Shown in pieces: positions 7,065 to 12,705 of a DNA stretch of 30,936 bases; positions within the stretch are counted from its first letter, which is position 1, and every line of letters starts with the position of its first letter. This DNA is from a virus: positions 1 through 30,936 of IMG/VR virus record IMGVR_UViG_3300027836_000889; one strand, 5' to 3'. The translations under genes and the position numbers were made by a program. The notes under the pieces are model-generated. The model searched no databases, was not told the DNA's origin, and saw only the letters and a program-made list of their open reading frames with translations.

Positions 7065-7138
7065 TGGTCCAGACAGGACTCGAACCTGTGACTTCATCGT
7101 TATGAGCGACGCACTCTAACCAGCTGAGTTACAGGACC
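7065..7138 (-). tRNA. tRNA-Met(CAU), elongator or Ile2
   Basis: GGTCCTG pairs with CTGGACC (one T-T mismatch) in the acceptor. The loop CTCATAA sits in a CGTCG/CGATG stem, with a GGTTCGAGTCC T-arm. One of three CAU tRNAs in the cluster. Confidence 0.9.
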
Positions 7139-7139
7139 G

Positions 7140-7280
7140 TTATTTGTTTTTTAACTTTAACCATTTCTTTAAGAACTTTAGGCTGATAATTAATTCAACA
7201 TGATCTTTTCTGAATTTTGTTCTACTTGACTCAAATTTACCTATAAATGTTTTCCCGTACTTAGTTTGTTTTACTTCCAT
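7140..7280 (-). CDS. small basic protein between tRNA genes
   Basis: A 46-codon ORF starting MEVKQTKYGKTFIGKF and ending LKFLKKWLKLKNK. A strong Shine-Dalgarno sequence (AAAGGAG) sits 6 bp before the ATG, which is unusual in a genome where most starts have only A-rich leaders. About a third of the residues are Lys or Arg, and the C-terminal half could form an amphipathic helix. It fills the gap between tRNA-Gly and tRNA-Met. A nucleic-acid-binding or membrane-active peptide is possible; I do not recognise it. Confidence 0.55.
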   Translation of the reverse strand: MEVKQTKYGKTFIGKFESSRTKFRKDHVELIISLKFLKKWLKLKNK

Positions 7281-7313
7281 GTAAATCTCCTTTCATTTTT
7301 AATAATTAACTTG

Positions 7314-7386
7314 AGCGAGAAACGGGATTCGAACCCGCGACCCCCACCTTGGCAAGGTGATGCTCTACCAACTGAGCTATTCTCGC
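7314..7386 (-). tRNA. tRNA-Gly(GCC)
   Basis: GCGAGAA pairs with TTCTCGC in the acceptor and the discriminator is T. The loop TTGCCAA sits in a TCACC/GGTGG stem, with a GGGTTCGAATCCC T-arm. Confidence 0.95.
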
Positions 7387-7397
7387 ATTTTGTGTGG

Positions 7398-7470
7398 CGG
7401 TCCTGAAGGGATTCGAACCCTCGATCTCCGCCGTGACAGGGCAGCGTCCACTCCGCTGGACCGCAGGACC
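7398..7470 (-). tRNA. tRNA-Asp(GUC)
   Basis: GGTCCTG pairs with CAGGACC and the discriminator is G, an aspartate identity base. The loop CTGTCAC sits in a CTGCC/GGCGG stem. Confidence 0.94.
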
Positions 7471-7479
7471 AATATTTGT

Positions 7480-7549
7480 TGCGGTAAGGAATTCCGAGAT
7501 CCTGACCTACCGGATATGAGCCAGTTGCTCTACCGCTGAGCTATACCGC
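7480..7549 (-). tRNA. tRNA-Met(CAU), second copy, possibly Ile2
   Basis: The acceptor is GCGGTAT/TTACCGC and the loop CTCATAT sits in an ACTGG/CCGGT stem. The T-loop region TCTCGGAAT is atypical and T-stem pairing is short. Since the cluster also holds an initiator and another CAU tRNA, this may be the lysidine-modified Ile2 type. Confidence 0.82.
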
Positions 7550-7559
7550 AATTTGTTTT

Positions 7560-7634
7560 GTGATCCCGGATGGACTCGAACCATCGACTCCCTCATTAAA
7601 AGTGAGGTGCTCTAGCCAACTGAGCTAGAGATCA
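7560..7634 (-). tRNA. tRNA-Lys(UUU)
   Basis: The acceptor is TGATCTC/GGGATCA. The loop CTTTTAA sits in a CCTCA/TGAGG stem, with canonical D and T arms. Confidence 0.93.
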
Positions 7635-7637
7635 AAG

Positions 7638-7710
7638 TTGTCCATCAAGGGCTCGAACCTCGACTCTTCGGTACCAAAAACCGACGTGTTGCCAATTACA
7701 CCAATGGACA
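7638..7710 (-). tRNA. tRNA-Gln(UUG)
   Basis: The acceptor is TGTCCAT/ATGGACA and the discriminator is A. The loop TTTTGGT sits in a TCGGT/ACCGA stem. Confidence 0.92.
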
Positions 7711-7720
7711 TTGTATGTTG

Positions 7721-7794
7721 TTGGAATAACAAGACTCGAACTTGTGACCTATCACGTATCAGGTGATTGCTCTAACCATCTGAGCTATATTCCA
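7721..7794 (-). tRNA. tRNA-Ile(GAU)
   Basis: The acceptor is TGGAATA/TATTCCA. The loop CTGATAC sits in an ATCAC/GTGAT stem, with a GTTCGAGTC T-arm. Confidence 0.93.
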
Positions 7795-7800
7795 GTTTTG

Positions 7801-7873
7801 TAGCGGGGGCCGGACTCGAACCGACGACCTCAAGGTTATGAGCCTTGCGAGCTACCAGCTGCTCTACCCCACA
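7801..7873 (-). tRNA. initiator tRNA-fMet(CAU)
   Basis: Initiator hallmarks are present: the first acceptor pair is a T1-T72 mismatch, the D-arm reads GAGCAGCTGGTAGCTCG as in bacterial tRNA-fMet, and the T-arm is GTCGGTTCGAGTCCGGC. The loop CTCATAA lies in a CAAGG/CCTTG stem, so the usual three G-C pairs are A29-U41, G30-C40 and G31-C39. Clearly different from the two other CAU tRNAs in the cluster. Confidence 0.88.
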
Positions 7874-7878
7874 GTAAT

Positions 7879-7962
7879 AAAAATTAGAGAATAATAAAAC
7901 GAGTGTTTTTGAGCAAATTCCAAATATCAGCGATGTAACTCGTTTAGCCGCATCTAATTTTT
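7879..7962 (-). other. hairpin-structured spacer between tRNA-fMet and tRNA-Tyr
   Basis: A perfect 10-bp outer helix (7879-7888 with 7953-7962) encloses a perfect 8-bp inner helix (7897-7904 with 7938-7945), separated by internal loops, with a 33-nt apical region. It is about tRNA-sized but lacks T-arm and D-arm signatures. It could be a small RNA, a processing element or a decayed gene. Confidence 0.55.
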
Positions 7963-7964
7963 GT

Positions 7965-8045
7965 TGGAAGGGAGGGATTCGAACCCCCGTACCCTTGCGA
8001 GAACAGATTTACAGTCTGTCGGTTTTAGCCACTCACCCACCTTCC
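7965..8045 (-). tRNA. tRNA-Tyr(GUA)
   Basis: The acceptor is GGAAGG/CCTTCC, the anticodon loop CTGTAAA sits in an ACAGA/TCTGT stem, and the variable arm and GGGGTTCGAATCCC T-arm are intact. Confidence 0.95.
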
Positions 8046-8086
8046 AGTGTAGATTTTTGATAGTTCAATGGAATCTTATAACCATT

Positions 8087-8163
8087 TGGTGGAGGATATC
8101 GGAGTCGAACCGATGACCTATTGCGTGCAAGGCAATTGCTCTAGCCAGCTGAGCTAATCCCCC
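8087..8163 (-). tRNA. tRNA-Ala(UGC) with encoded CCA
   Basis: GGGGGAT pairs with ATCCTCC, followed by A and an encoded CCA (8089-8087); few tRNAs in this cluster encode CCA. The loop CTTGCAC sits in an ATTGC/GCAAT stem. The G3-U70 pair that marks alanine tRNAs is present. Confidence 0.95.
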
Positions 8164-8170
8164 AAATGTT

Positions 8171-8246
8171 GAACAGCAAGCAGAGTCCGAGTCTGCATTT
8201 ACACTTTTCAGATTCTTTTTAATTGTGCACCATTAAAAATCTGTCC
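8171..8246 (-). other. tRNA-like element, possibly degenerate tRNA-Phe(GAA)
   Basis: A 76-nt segment closed by GGACAG/CTGTTC. It holds a perfect 8-bp hairpin TTTTTAAT/ATTAAAAA where a D-arm would be, a CTGAAAA sequence where an anticodon loop would be, and a perfect GCAGA-CTCGGAC-TCTGC T-arm-like hairpin. The anticodon stem is mostly mismatched and two extra T lie between T-stem and acceptor. Either a decayed tRNA or a different folded RNA. Confidence 0.4.
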
Positions 8247-8341
8247 TAGATAAGTCCTTTAGAATTTCCGCCATCCGTCGATGACAGTCCTTACTAAAAT
8301 TGTTATCGGTTGTAAATTAACCAACCTATTTGCCATTGTTG
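8247..8341 (-). other. hairpin-rich spacer before tRNA-Pro
   Basis: No ORF. Two local helices stand out on the minus strand: GTCATC-GACG-GATGGC (6 bp with a tetraloop) and GGTTG/CAACC around a 9-nt loop. Together with the tRNA-like element at 8171-8246 this may form one RNA of about 170 nt. Confidence 0.4.
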
Positions 8342-8414
8342 TCTAAGTGGCAGGACTCGAACCTGCGGTCTCTGCGTCCCAAACGCAGCGGAATACCAAC
8401 TTTCCCACACCTAG
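8342..8414 (-). tRNA. tRNA-Pro(UGG)
   Basis: The acceptor is CTAGGTG/CACTTAG (C1 start, one G-U pair). The loop TTTGGGA sits in a CTGCG/CGCAG stem, with a GCAGGTTCGAGTCCTGC T-arm. Confidence 0.92.
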
Positions 8415-8421
8415 TGGTCCA

Positions 8422-8513
8422 GGCAACCCGTTTTAAACAGAACGGTAGCCAGGATTTAAACTGTGAATTCGGTTTACAATCCGGACTCGAACCGATATTC
8501 TTCAGCGGTTGCC
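8422..8513 (-). other. cloverleaf-like RNA element without tRNA signatures
   Basis: A perfect 7-bp outer helix, GGCAACC with GGTTGCC, encloses 78 nt. Inside, TCGGTT pairs with AACCGA, and CCGTT/AACGG lies next to the 3' arm. The sequence GGTTCGAGTCCGG, a typical T-arm motif, sits on the 5' side, where a D-arm would be. It lies directly before tRNA-Pro and about 55 bp downstream of a promoter. A class II tRNA remnant, a rearranged tRNA or an unrelated RNA are all possible. Confidence 0.45.
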
Positions 8514-8567
8514 AATATGTCAAAGATCGTTTCATTATTAAACAAGTTGTTGATTAATTATGATATA

Positions 8568-8622
8568 CAAATATAATCAATTTGTTTAGTTAATGCAAAT
8601 TATTTTAGTAAAAGTTATTAAC
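8568..8622 (-). promoter_or_regulatory. Bacteroidetes-type promoter with GTTAATAAC box (tRNA cluster, second)
   Basis: On the minus strand: GTTAATAAC (8614-8622), 14 bp, TTTG (8596-8599), 20 bp, TATATTTG (8568-8575). This is a perfect match to TTTG/TAnnTTTG. It should start transcription just before the cloverleaf-like element and tRNA-Pro. Confidence 0.85.
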
Positions 8623-8642
8623 AATTATTAAAGTATTTGTTA

Positions 8643-8715
8643 GCACACCTACAAGGATTCGAACCTAGAACAACGGTTTTGGAGACCGGCATGATACCAT
8701 TTCACCATAGATGTG
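8643..8715 (-). tRNA. tRNA-Trp(CCA)
   Basis: The acceptor is CACATCT/AGGTGTG, the loop CTCCAAA sits in a stem of four pairs plus one C-T mismatch, and the T-arm is GGTTCGAATCC. The discriminator appears to be C, where tryptophan tRNAs usually have G. Confidence 0.87.
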
Positions 8716-8723
8716 TATACTTG

Positions 8724-8797
8724 AGGTACGTGAGAGATTCGAACTCCCGAACAAATGCTTTGCAGGCACCGGCCTTAGACCGCTCGACCAACGTACC
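8724..8797 (-). tRNA. tRNA-Cys(GCA)
   Basis: The acceptor is GGTACGT/ACGTACC and the discriminator is T (U73, a cysteine identity base). The loop CTGCAAA sits in a GGTGC/GCATT stem, with a GGGAGTTCGAATCTCTC T-arm. Confidence 0.93.
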
Positions 8798-8841
8798 AGA
8801 TTTCAATTTTTAATTATTCTCGTTTGAATAATTATGTTATA

Positions 8842-8896
8842 CAAATATAATCAATTTATATTGGTAATGCAAACTGTTTTGCTAAAAGTTATTAAC
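8842..8896 (-). promoter_or_regulatory. Bacteroidetes-type promoter with GTTAATAAC box (tRNA cluster, first)
   Basis: On the minus strand: GTTAATAAC (8888-8896), 14 bp, TTTG (8870-8873), 20 bp, TATATTTG (8842-8849). Same geometry as the promoter at 8568-8622. It drives tRNA-Cys and tRNA-Trp and perhaps the rest of the cluster. Confidence 0.85.
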
Positions 8897-8923
8897 AATT
8901 TTAAAACTCTTATAAAATAAAAG

Positions 8924-8946
8924 AAGTCCAGTTTTAAACTGGACTT
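8924..8946 (-). terminator. intrinsic terminator
   Basis: An 11-nt inverted repeat (8924-8934 with 8936-8946), followed on the minus strand by CTTTTATTTTAT. It ends the short transcription unit that begins near 9155 and insulates it from the tRNA promoter. Confidence 0.8.
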
Positions 8947-8971
8947 TAAGATAATCAATATGTTATAATGA

Positions 8972-9118
8972 TTACGTTTTACTCAAAGTCCTAAATAAAC
9001 AATTTCTTTCATTGCGATCCGCTTTCCCAGTTAAGGCACACGGCATATACACAGCAATCCCATTCTCCTGTTTGCCGATACTCGACCACGTTTGCGATAT
9101 TTGAATTAGATGTAACAT
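8972..9118 (-). CDS. possible 48-residue protein, or a small ncRNA
   Basis: An ORF of 48 codons (MLHLIQISQTWSSIGK to FRTLSKT) lies between a late-type promoter box (9155-9168) and a terminator (8924-8946), giving a self-contained unit of about 200 nt. The leader is A-rich with no Shine-Dalgarno sequence. Another frame of the same DNA encodes a protein-like peptide (NIANVVEYRQTGEWDC and on) without a start codon, so this could instead be a remnant of a longer gene. Base composition is less AT-rich than its surroundings. Confidence 0.35.
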   Translation of the reverse strand: MLHLIQISQTWSSIGKQENGIAVYMPCALTGKADRNERNCLFRTLSKT

Positions 9119-9154
9119 TGAAAGTGTTTTAATTTATTGTATTTTAATTTTGTA

Positions 9155-9168
9155 GATTATATATACAC
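9155..9168 (-). promoter_or_regulatory. late-type promoter box
   Basis: On the minus strand it reads GTGTATATATAATCTAC, the clearest member of the late-type family with its TCTAC extension. It precedes the 8972-9118 unit. Confidence 0.6.
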
Positions 9169-9222
9169 GTTTTTATGTTTAGTTTTCAGTTTTCAGAAAA
9201 AAATAAAAAAGTTTAAAATTGT

Positions 9223-9250
9223 GAAAAAAAAAGGGAATCCGAAGATTCCC
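9223..9250 (-). terminator. intrinsic terminator with UUCG loop
   Basis: GGGAATC-TTCG-GATTCCC on the minus strand, followed by nine or more T. It lies 27 bp after the 9277-9657 gene and closes the capsid-region transcription. Confidence 0.95.
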
Positions 9251-9276
9251 TAATGATTTAAGATATCTTCTTATTA

Positions 9277-9657
9277 TTATTCTCTTTCGCCAATGAAGTA
9301 TTGTAATGTAGCATTACCTGTTATAGTAGATGCATATAAGTCAAGACCTCCTGTTGTAGTTTGCCCATAAGGTAAAAATGCAATTTCTCCTGGAGCAAGA
9401 ACAGCAAACACTGATCCTGTAGTACCAGCTTGAACTAATACTGACTGGCCATTACTTATTGGTGATTCTAAATATACATAAGCAGTTCCAGTATTAATAT
9501 CTGAAATGTTTAATTTCTTTTGTGCTGTGCCAGCAACTACTGAAATAAATCCGCTAAATGATCCTTCAACTAAATTATTATTAATCTTTGTAAAACTAAC
9601 AGGTGTTGGAAACAAATCCGTAGACTCAAGTTTTAAAGTAGATTTTAAAGTACCCAT
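9277..9657 (-). CDS. hypothetical late protein, probable virion component
   Basis: A 126-residue protein rich in Thr, Ser, Gly and beta-strand residues, with no charged coiled coil or membrane segment. The composition (SGFISVVAGTAQKK, LAPGEIAFLPYGQTTTGG) suggests a beta-sandwich, as in small phage decoration or tail-associated proteins. It has its own late-type promoter (9682-9693) and a strong terminator after it. It is the last gene of the capsid block. I do not recognise its family. Confidence 0.8.
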   Translation of the reverse strand: MGTLKSTLKLESTDLFPTPVSFTKINNNLVEGSFSGFISVVAGTAQKKLNISDINTGTAYVYLESPISNGQSVLVQAGTTGSVFAVLAPGEIAFLPYGQTTTGGLDLYASTITGNATLQYFIGERE

Positions 9658-9681
9658 TAAATGATTGGTTATTTTTAACTA

Positions 9682-9693
9682 ATTATATATCAC
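9682..9693 (-). promoter_or_regulatory. late-type promoter box
   Basis: On the minus strand it reads GGTGATATATAATT, 24 bp before the ATG of the 126-residue late gene. Confidence 0.6.
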
Positions 9694-9712
9694 CTTTACT
9701 TGATGATATTTT

Positions 9713-10147
9713 TCAATTTTCTATTGAGCTTGTTGTTGGAATAGGAATCCATTCTCTCTCAGCAATTATAAGTGCATCAAGTGGAGTTAAACCAGGAATT
9801 GCCATTGCAAGTTCGATTGACGTATTGTATATTTCAACAAGACAATCGTGTCTTATAGCATTACGTAATACATCACCCATCATTATCTTATCTTGAACTA
9901 AAGATTCAGGGCGATAAAGTATGCTTAAATTTCCATAAGACTTTTTAATGTCCTCTATGTTTCTTTCAGCATCTTGTATTACGGCAAACTCATCAGGATT
10001 TAATAAGACCTGTAGAGGCCTTTCTATTTCATCTGTACTCAAACTGTAACTAACTGAAGCAGGTTCTAGTGTTCCTTGCTTTAATCTGTTCAGCCAAGTA
10101 AAGAAGCCATCAAAATCTCTTTTTTCAATATAAACTATTGCTTTCAT
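9713..10147 (-). CDS. hypothetical protein
   Basis: A 144-residue mixed alpha/beta protein opening with MKAIVYIEKRDFDGFFTWLNRL. There is no recognisable catalytic motif, signal or membrane segment. It lies 9 bp downstream of the Cys-rich 96-residue gene, so it is probably the end of the capsid-core operon, before the separate late gene at 9277. Function unknown. Confidence 0.8.
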   Translation of the reverse strand: MKAIVYIEKRDFDGFFTWLNRLKQGTLEPASVSYSLSTDEIERPLQVLLNPDEFAVIQDAERNIEDIKKSYGNLSILYRPESLVQDKIMMGDVLRNAIRHDCLVEIYNTSIELAMAIPGLTPLDALIIAEREWIPIPTTSSIEN

Positions 10148-10156
10148 AAAAAAGTT

Positions 10157-10447
10157 TTAGGAATTCATACACTCATCACAACAACCCTTTAAGCTCTCCA
10201 TACATTCTTTCATGGCTGAATTATATTCTGACATCCAGTTTTCAGCTGTCATTTCAGTTTCATCCGCGTGACAAGATTTCATTTCAGTCATACAAGATTC
10301 ACACATTTCTTTAATTAAGGTTTTCATCTTTTCGGTAAGACAAGTTGATGTAACTTCTTTACCTTGCGATACTTCTTCAAAAGTTGGAAAGGTGATTGAA
10401 GTTGCGGGATCAGATACTTTGTTTGTAAATTCTGTAAATGTTTTCAT
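10157..10447 (-). CDS. Cys-rich small protein, possible metal binder
   Basis: A 96-residue protein with seven Cys in the last 61 residues: a single Cys at 36, a CESC pair, SCHADE, then MKEC, a GCC pair and DEC, mixed with many Met and acidic residues on a predicted long helix. The regular Cys and Met placement recalls helical metal-storage proteins, but I cannot assign a family. The N-terminus MKTFTEFTNKV resembles the T4 internal-protein start MKTYQEFIAE, hinting at packaging in the head. It lies 1 bp after the SET-domain gene. Confidence 0.75.
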   Translation of the reverse strand: MKTFTEFTNKVSDPATSITFPTFEEVSQGKEVTSTCLTEKMKTLIKEMCESCMTEMKSCHADETEMTAENWMSEYNSAMKECMESLKGCCDECMNS

Positions 10448-10448
10448 A

Positions 10449-10940
10449 TTACTTTTGTGTTTGTTTTAATTTAGGACTAACCTTAGCAGAGATTTCTCGT
10501 GTATTCCAATATGCTTTACCATAAGATACAAATATTTCTTCACTAGGTTTAATATCCCTTATTGCATAAAAAGATATTGTTTTCTTCTCTTCATCAATCT
10601 TCCATTCAGCCATAGGTTGATTTTGGTGATTGTAAAGAGAAGCACTACCAAAAGCGATTGCGTACTGATCGTTATTCAGTTTAAACGCATAGTCCATTAT
10701 GGTAGTGCCTTTAACTTCTTCTGCAGGAACAACAATAATAGGAGCAACTTCAAAACATTCTCCTTTCTTAATGTAGTCAACAGCGAATACGCCACGTTCT
10801 ACACTACTCGTATAACCGATACCTACCTTATCCCAAACTCGAACTGATGCAGTTCTATTTAATAAACCTTGAGGCTCATAAATACTTTCAGGTGAAGCAG
10901 GAGTGTTACCCAGTGATTCAAATGTTTTAAAATCTATCAT
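10449..10940 (-). CDS. SET-domain protein (putative lysine methyltransferase)
   Basis: A 163-residue protein with the SET signatures in order: RGVFAVDYIKKGE near 49-61, a PIIVVPAEE segment, FGSASLYNHQNQPMAEW (the NH-containing SAM and lysine pocket motif) and AIRDIKPSEEIFVSYGKAYW at the end, which supplies the catalytic Tyr. Family members methylate lysine on histones, ribosomal proteins or other proteins using SAM. It sits between the core protein and small late genes, and its start MIDFKTFES loosely resembles the capsid-targeting motif, so virion proteins or a packaged enzyme are plausible. The target is unknown. Confidence 0.85.
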   Translation of the reverse strand: MIDFKTFESLGNTPASPESIYEPQGLLNRTASVRVWDKVGIGYTSSVERGVFAVDYIKKGECFEVAPIIVVPAEEVKGTTIMDYAFKLNNDQYAIAFGSASLYNHQNQPMAEWKIDEEKKTISFYAIRDIKPSEEIFVSYGKAYWNTREISAKVSPKLKQTQK

Positions 10941-10948
10941 TGTATTGA

Positions 10949-12589
10949 TTAGTTATTTCTAGATGCTAAGAAATCCGAAAACTTCATAATTGCTTTTGGA
11001 GCTTGAACAGATGCATCTGGTGTAGCAGCTTCATGCTCGTCAATCTCTGCGAAAATTTTATCTAAGCTTTCTTTAATTTCTGAAATTTTAGAATCATAAT
11101 CTTCAACGCTTTCACCTAAGCTAGCAAGTTCTTCTTTTGCGTTATCAAGTTTTTGTTGCCATTCAGCTTTTTTATCACCTTCTGCTTTTTCAACTTTTTT
11201 AGTATAAACCGCAATTTTGTTATTAAGTAATTCTTTTTCTTTTTCTTTAGACAATCCATCATCGTCGTCTTCAGTATCTTCTTTTTCGCCGCCTTCTTTA
11301 GGTGCAGGTTGCCCTTCTTCTTTAGGAGCAGCACCAGCCTTTTCTTTTGCTTCAGCAGCTGCAGTGGTAGCATCTTTTAAAGGACCGTATTCTTCAGGTT
11401 TAGCAAAAGCTTTTGCCCATTTTTCTGTTGCTTCACCAGCAGTGTATGATCCATCTTCATTTTCTTTTGCTTTTTCAGGATCACCACCCGCAACTTCAAT
11501 AAGATCTTTAGTAACAGCTTTTGCTTGTTTTACTTTATCCCAAAGTTTTGCTTTCATTTCAACTTGCATTGTAACAGCAGTAACAAATTTTTCAGCAGCT
11601 GCAGCTAATTTAGAATAAAGAGTTTTCTTAAGTTCTGTTTGATCTTTCTTGTTTTCATCTTCATCTTTAATTGCATTAATCTTAGATAAAACATCTGATG
11701 GCGTAGCTTTATTAGCAGAATCAGAAGCATTGCTGCCTTCATCAAGTGAGAATGTTATTTCATCTTCAAGAATGTGAGATGCGTCATATGCAAGTAAAGA
11801 ATCAATATCTTCTGATTCTGTAATGTGTTCATTAGCTTCGTCTCTAAGTTTTCCTAAAGAAACTTTTTCAACAGCAACTTTTTTAGAAGCTTCAACAAAA
11901 GCATTAATTTCGTTCATGTAATCTTTAGCGCCTTCAACTTCTTTGATGTCTTCTTCACCAGCACTTTCAGCATCGTCTAAAGCTTTAACAGCTTCATCAC
12001 GTTTTTTCTTTAATGCTGCAATTTCTTCTTGTGTTTTTTGTTCTCTAGCAACATCTTTAGACGCTTTATCCATAACACCTTTTTTCTCAAGACCTGCAGT
12101 TTTAGCATCGTAACCAGCAAGAGTAAGTTTTTTAGATGCAATTGATGATAAGTTTTCTGACATTTCTTTAATTAGCTCATCAATGTCAGATTTCATATTA
12201 TCTCTTTCTTGAATTGCTCTTTCTTGCTTAACTTCTTGTTGAGAATCTAATTGGTCACCAACTTCTTTTAATTTATCAATCTGCTTAATTATCAATTCTT
12301 TCTTTGCTCTATCAGCTCCTTCTTTTGAAGCTTCAAGTGCAGCTTGTTTTTTCATTAAGCCTTGTTGTTTTTGAAAGTTACTGAATGCTACTATATTAGA
12401 GTCAGCATTATAACAAGCATCAGCGTATTTAGGATACATTGCTTCAAATTTACCATAAGACATCATTGATTTGATGCTTTTCATAATTGCGTCTAATGCA
12501 CCCCCTTCAGCTTCAAATATTTGTTGGTTATTTTCATTTAGTTTATCCAATGAAACACCTTTTGATTCTAAAAATTGTTCAAATTTCAT
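10949..12589 (-). CDS. coiled-coil core/scaffold-like head protein
   Basis: A 546-residue highly charged, Lys/Glu/Ala-rich protein, mostly helix with extended coiled coils (about 60-260 and 320-520), interrupted by a Pro/Gly/Glu-rich linker near 410-440 followed by a run of acidic residues. The N-terminus MKFEQFLESKG matches the capsid-targeting pattern of T4 internal proteins, and the C-terminus IMKFSDFLASRNN carries a related motif. It lies next after the major capsid gene, behind its own late promoter and after a terminator. Role as scaffold or internal core is inferred from composition and place. Confidence 0.75.
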   Translation of the reverse strand: MKFEQFLESKGVSLDKLNENNQQIFEAEGGALDAIMKSIKSMMSYGKFEAMYPKYADACYNADSNIVAFSNFQKQQGLMKKQAALEASKEGADRAKKELIIKQIDKLKEVGDQLDSQQEVKQERAIQERDNMKSDIDELIKEMSENLSSIASKKLTLAGYDAKTAGLEKKGVMDKASKDVAREQKTQEEIAALKKKRDEAVKALDDAESAGEEDIKEVEGAKDYMNEINAFVEASKKVAVEKVSLGKLRDEANEHITESEDIDSLLAYDASHILEDEITFSLDEGSNASDSANKATPSDVLSKINAIKDEDENKKDQTELKKTLYSKLAAAAEKFVTAVTMQVEMKAKLWDKVKQAKAVTKDLIEVAGGDPEKAKENEDGSYTAGEATEKWAKAFAKPEEYGPLKDATTAAAEAKEKAGAAPKEEGQPAPKEGGEKEDTEDDDDGLSKEKEKELLNNKIAVYTKKVEKAEGDKKAEWQQKLDNAKEELASLGESVEDYDSKISEIKESLDKIFAEIDEHEAATPDASVQAPKAIMKFSDFLASRNN

Positions 12590-12623
12590 ATCATTCTTTA
12601 TTTTATTATTATCGTTAATAGAT

Positions 12624-12635
12624 TTTATATATCAT
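12624..12635 (-). promoter_or_regulatory. late-type promoter box
   Basis: On the minus strand it reads ATGATATATAAAATC, 34 bp before the core-protein ATG and after the capsid-gene terminator. Confidence 0.6.
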
Positions 12636-12656
12636 TCTTTATGCTTACGAATAAAA

Positions 12657-12678
12657 AAAGGGATCCGAAGATCCCTTT
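12657..12678 (-). terminator. intrinsic terminator after the major capsid gene
   Basis: AAAGGGATC-TTCG-GATCCCTTT followed by TTTTATTCG on the minus strand. Same UUCG-loop design as the terminator at 9223-9250. Confidence 0.95.
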
Positions 12679-12705
12679 CTATATGTTAATCTATTATGTT
12701 AATGA

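Noticed and set aside
7357-7539. Plus-strand ORF (GGPEGIRTLDLRRDR and on)
   Set aside because: It is the antisense of tRNA-Gly, tRNA-Asp and tRNA-Met; this peptide type is a common artefact of tRNA genes.
8415-8513. Permuted tRNA built from the T-arm motif near 8490 and a complementary TTTACAA near 8300
   Set aside because: The 7-nt match spans tRNA-Pro and no D-arm or anticodon arm follows; chance pairing is more likely.
8326-8557. ORFs on both strands over tRNA-Pro and its neighbour
   Set aside because: They cross tRNA-Pro and a folded RNA element and contain tRNA-derived peptide patterns.
11217-11618. Plus-strand Ser-rich ORF of 133 residues
   Set aside because: Antisense of a Lys/Glu/Ala-rich coiled-coil gene; low-complexity composition explains the open frame.
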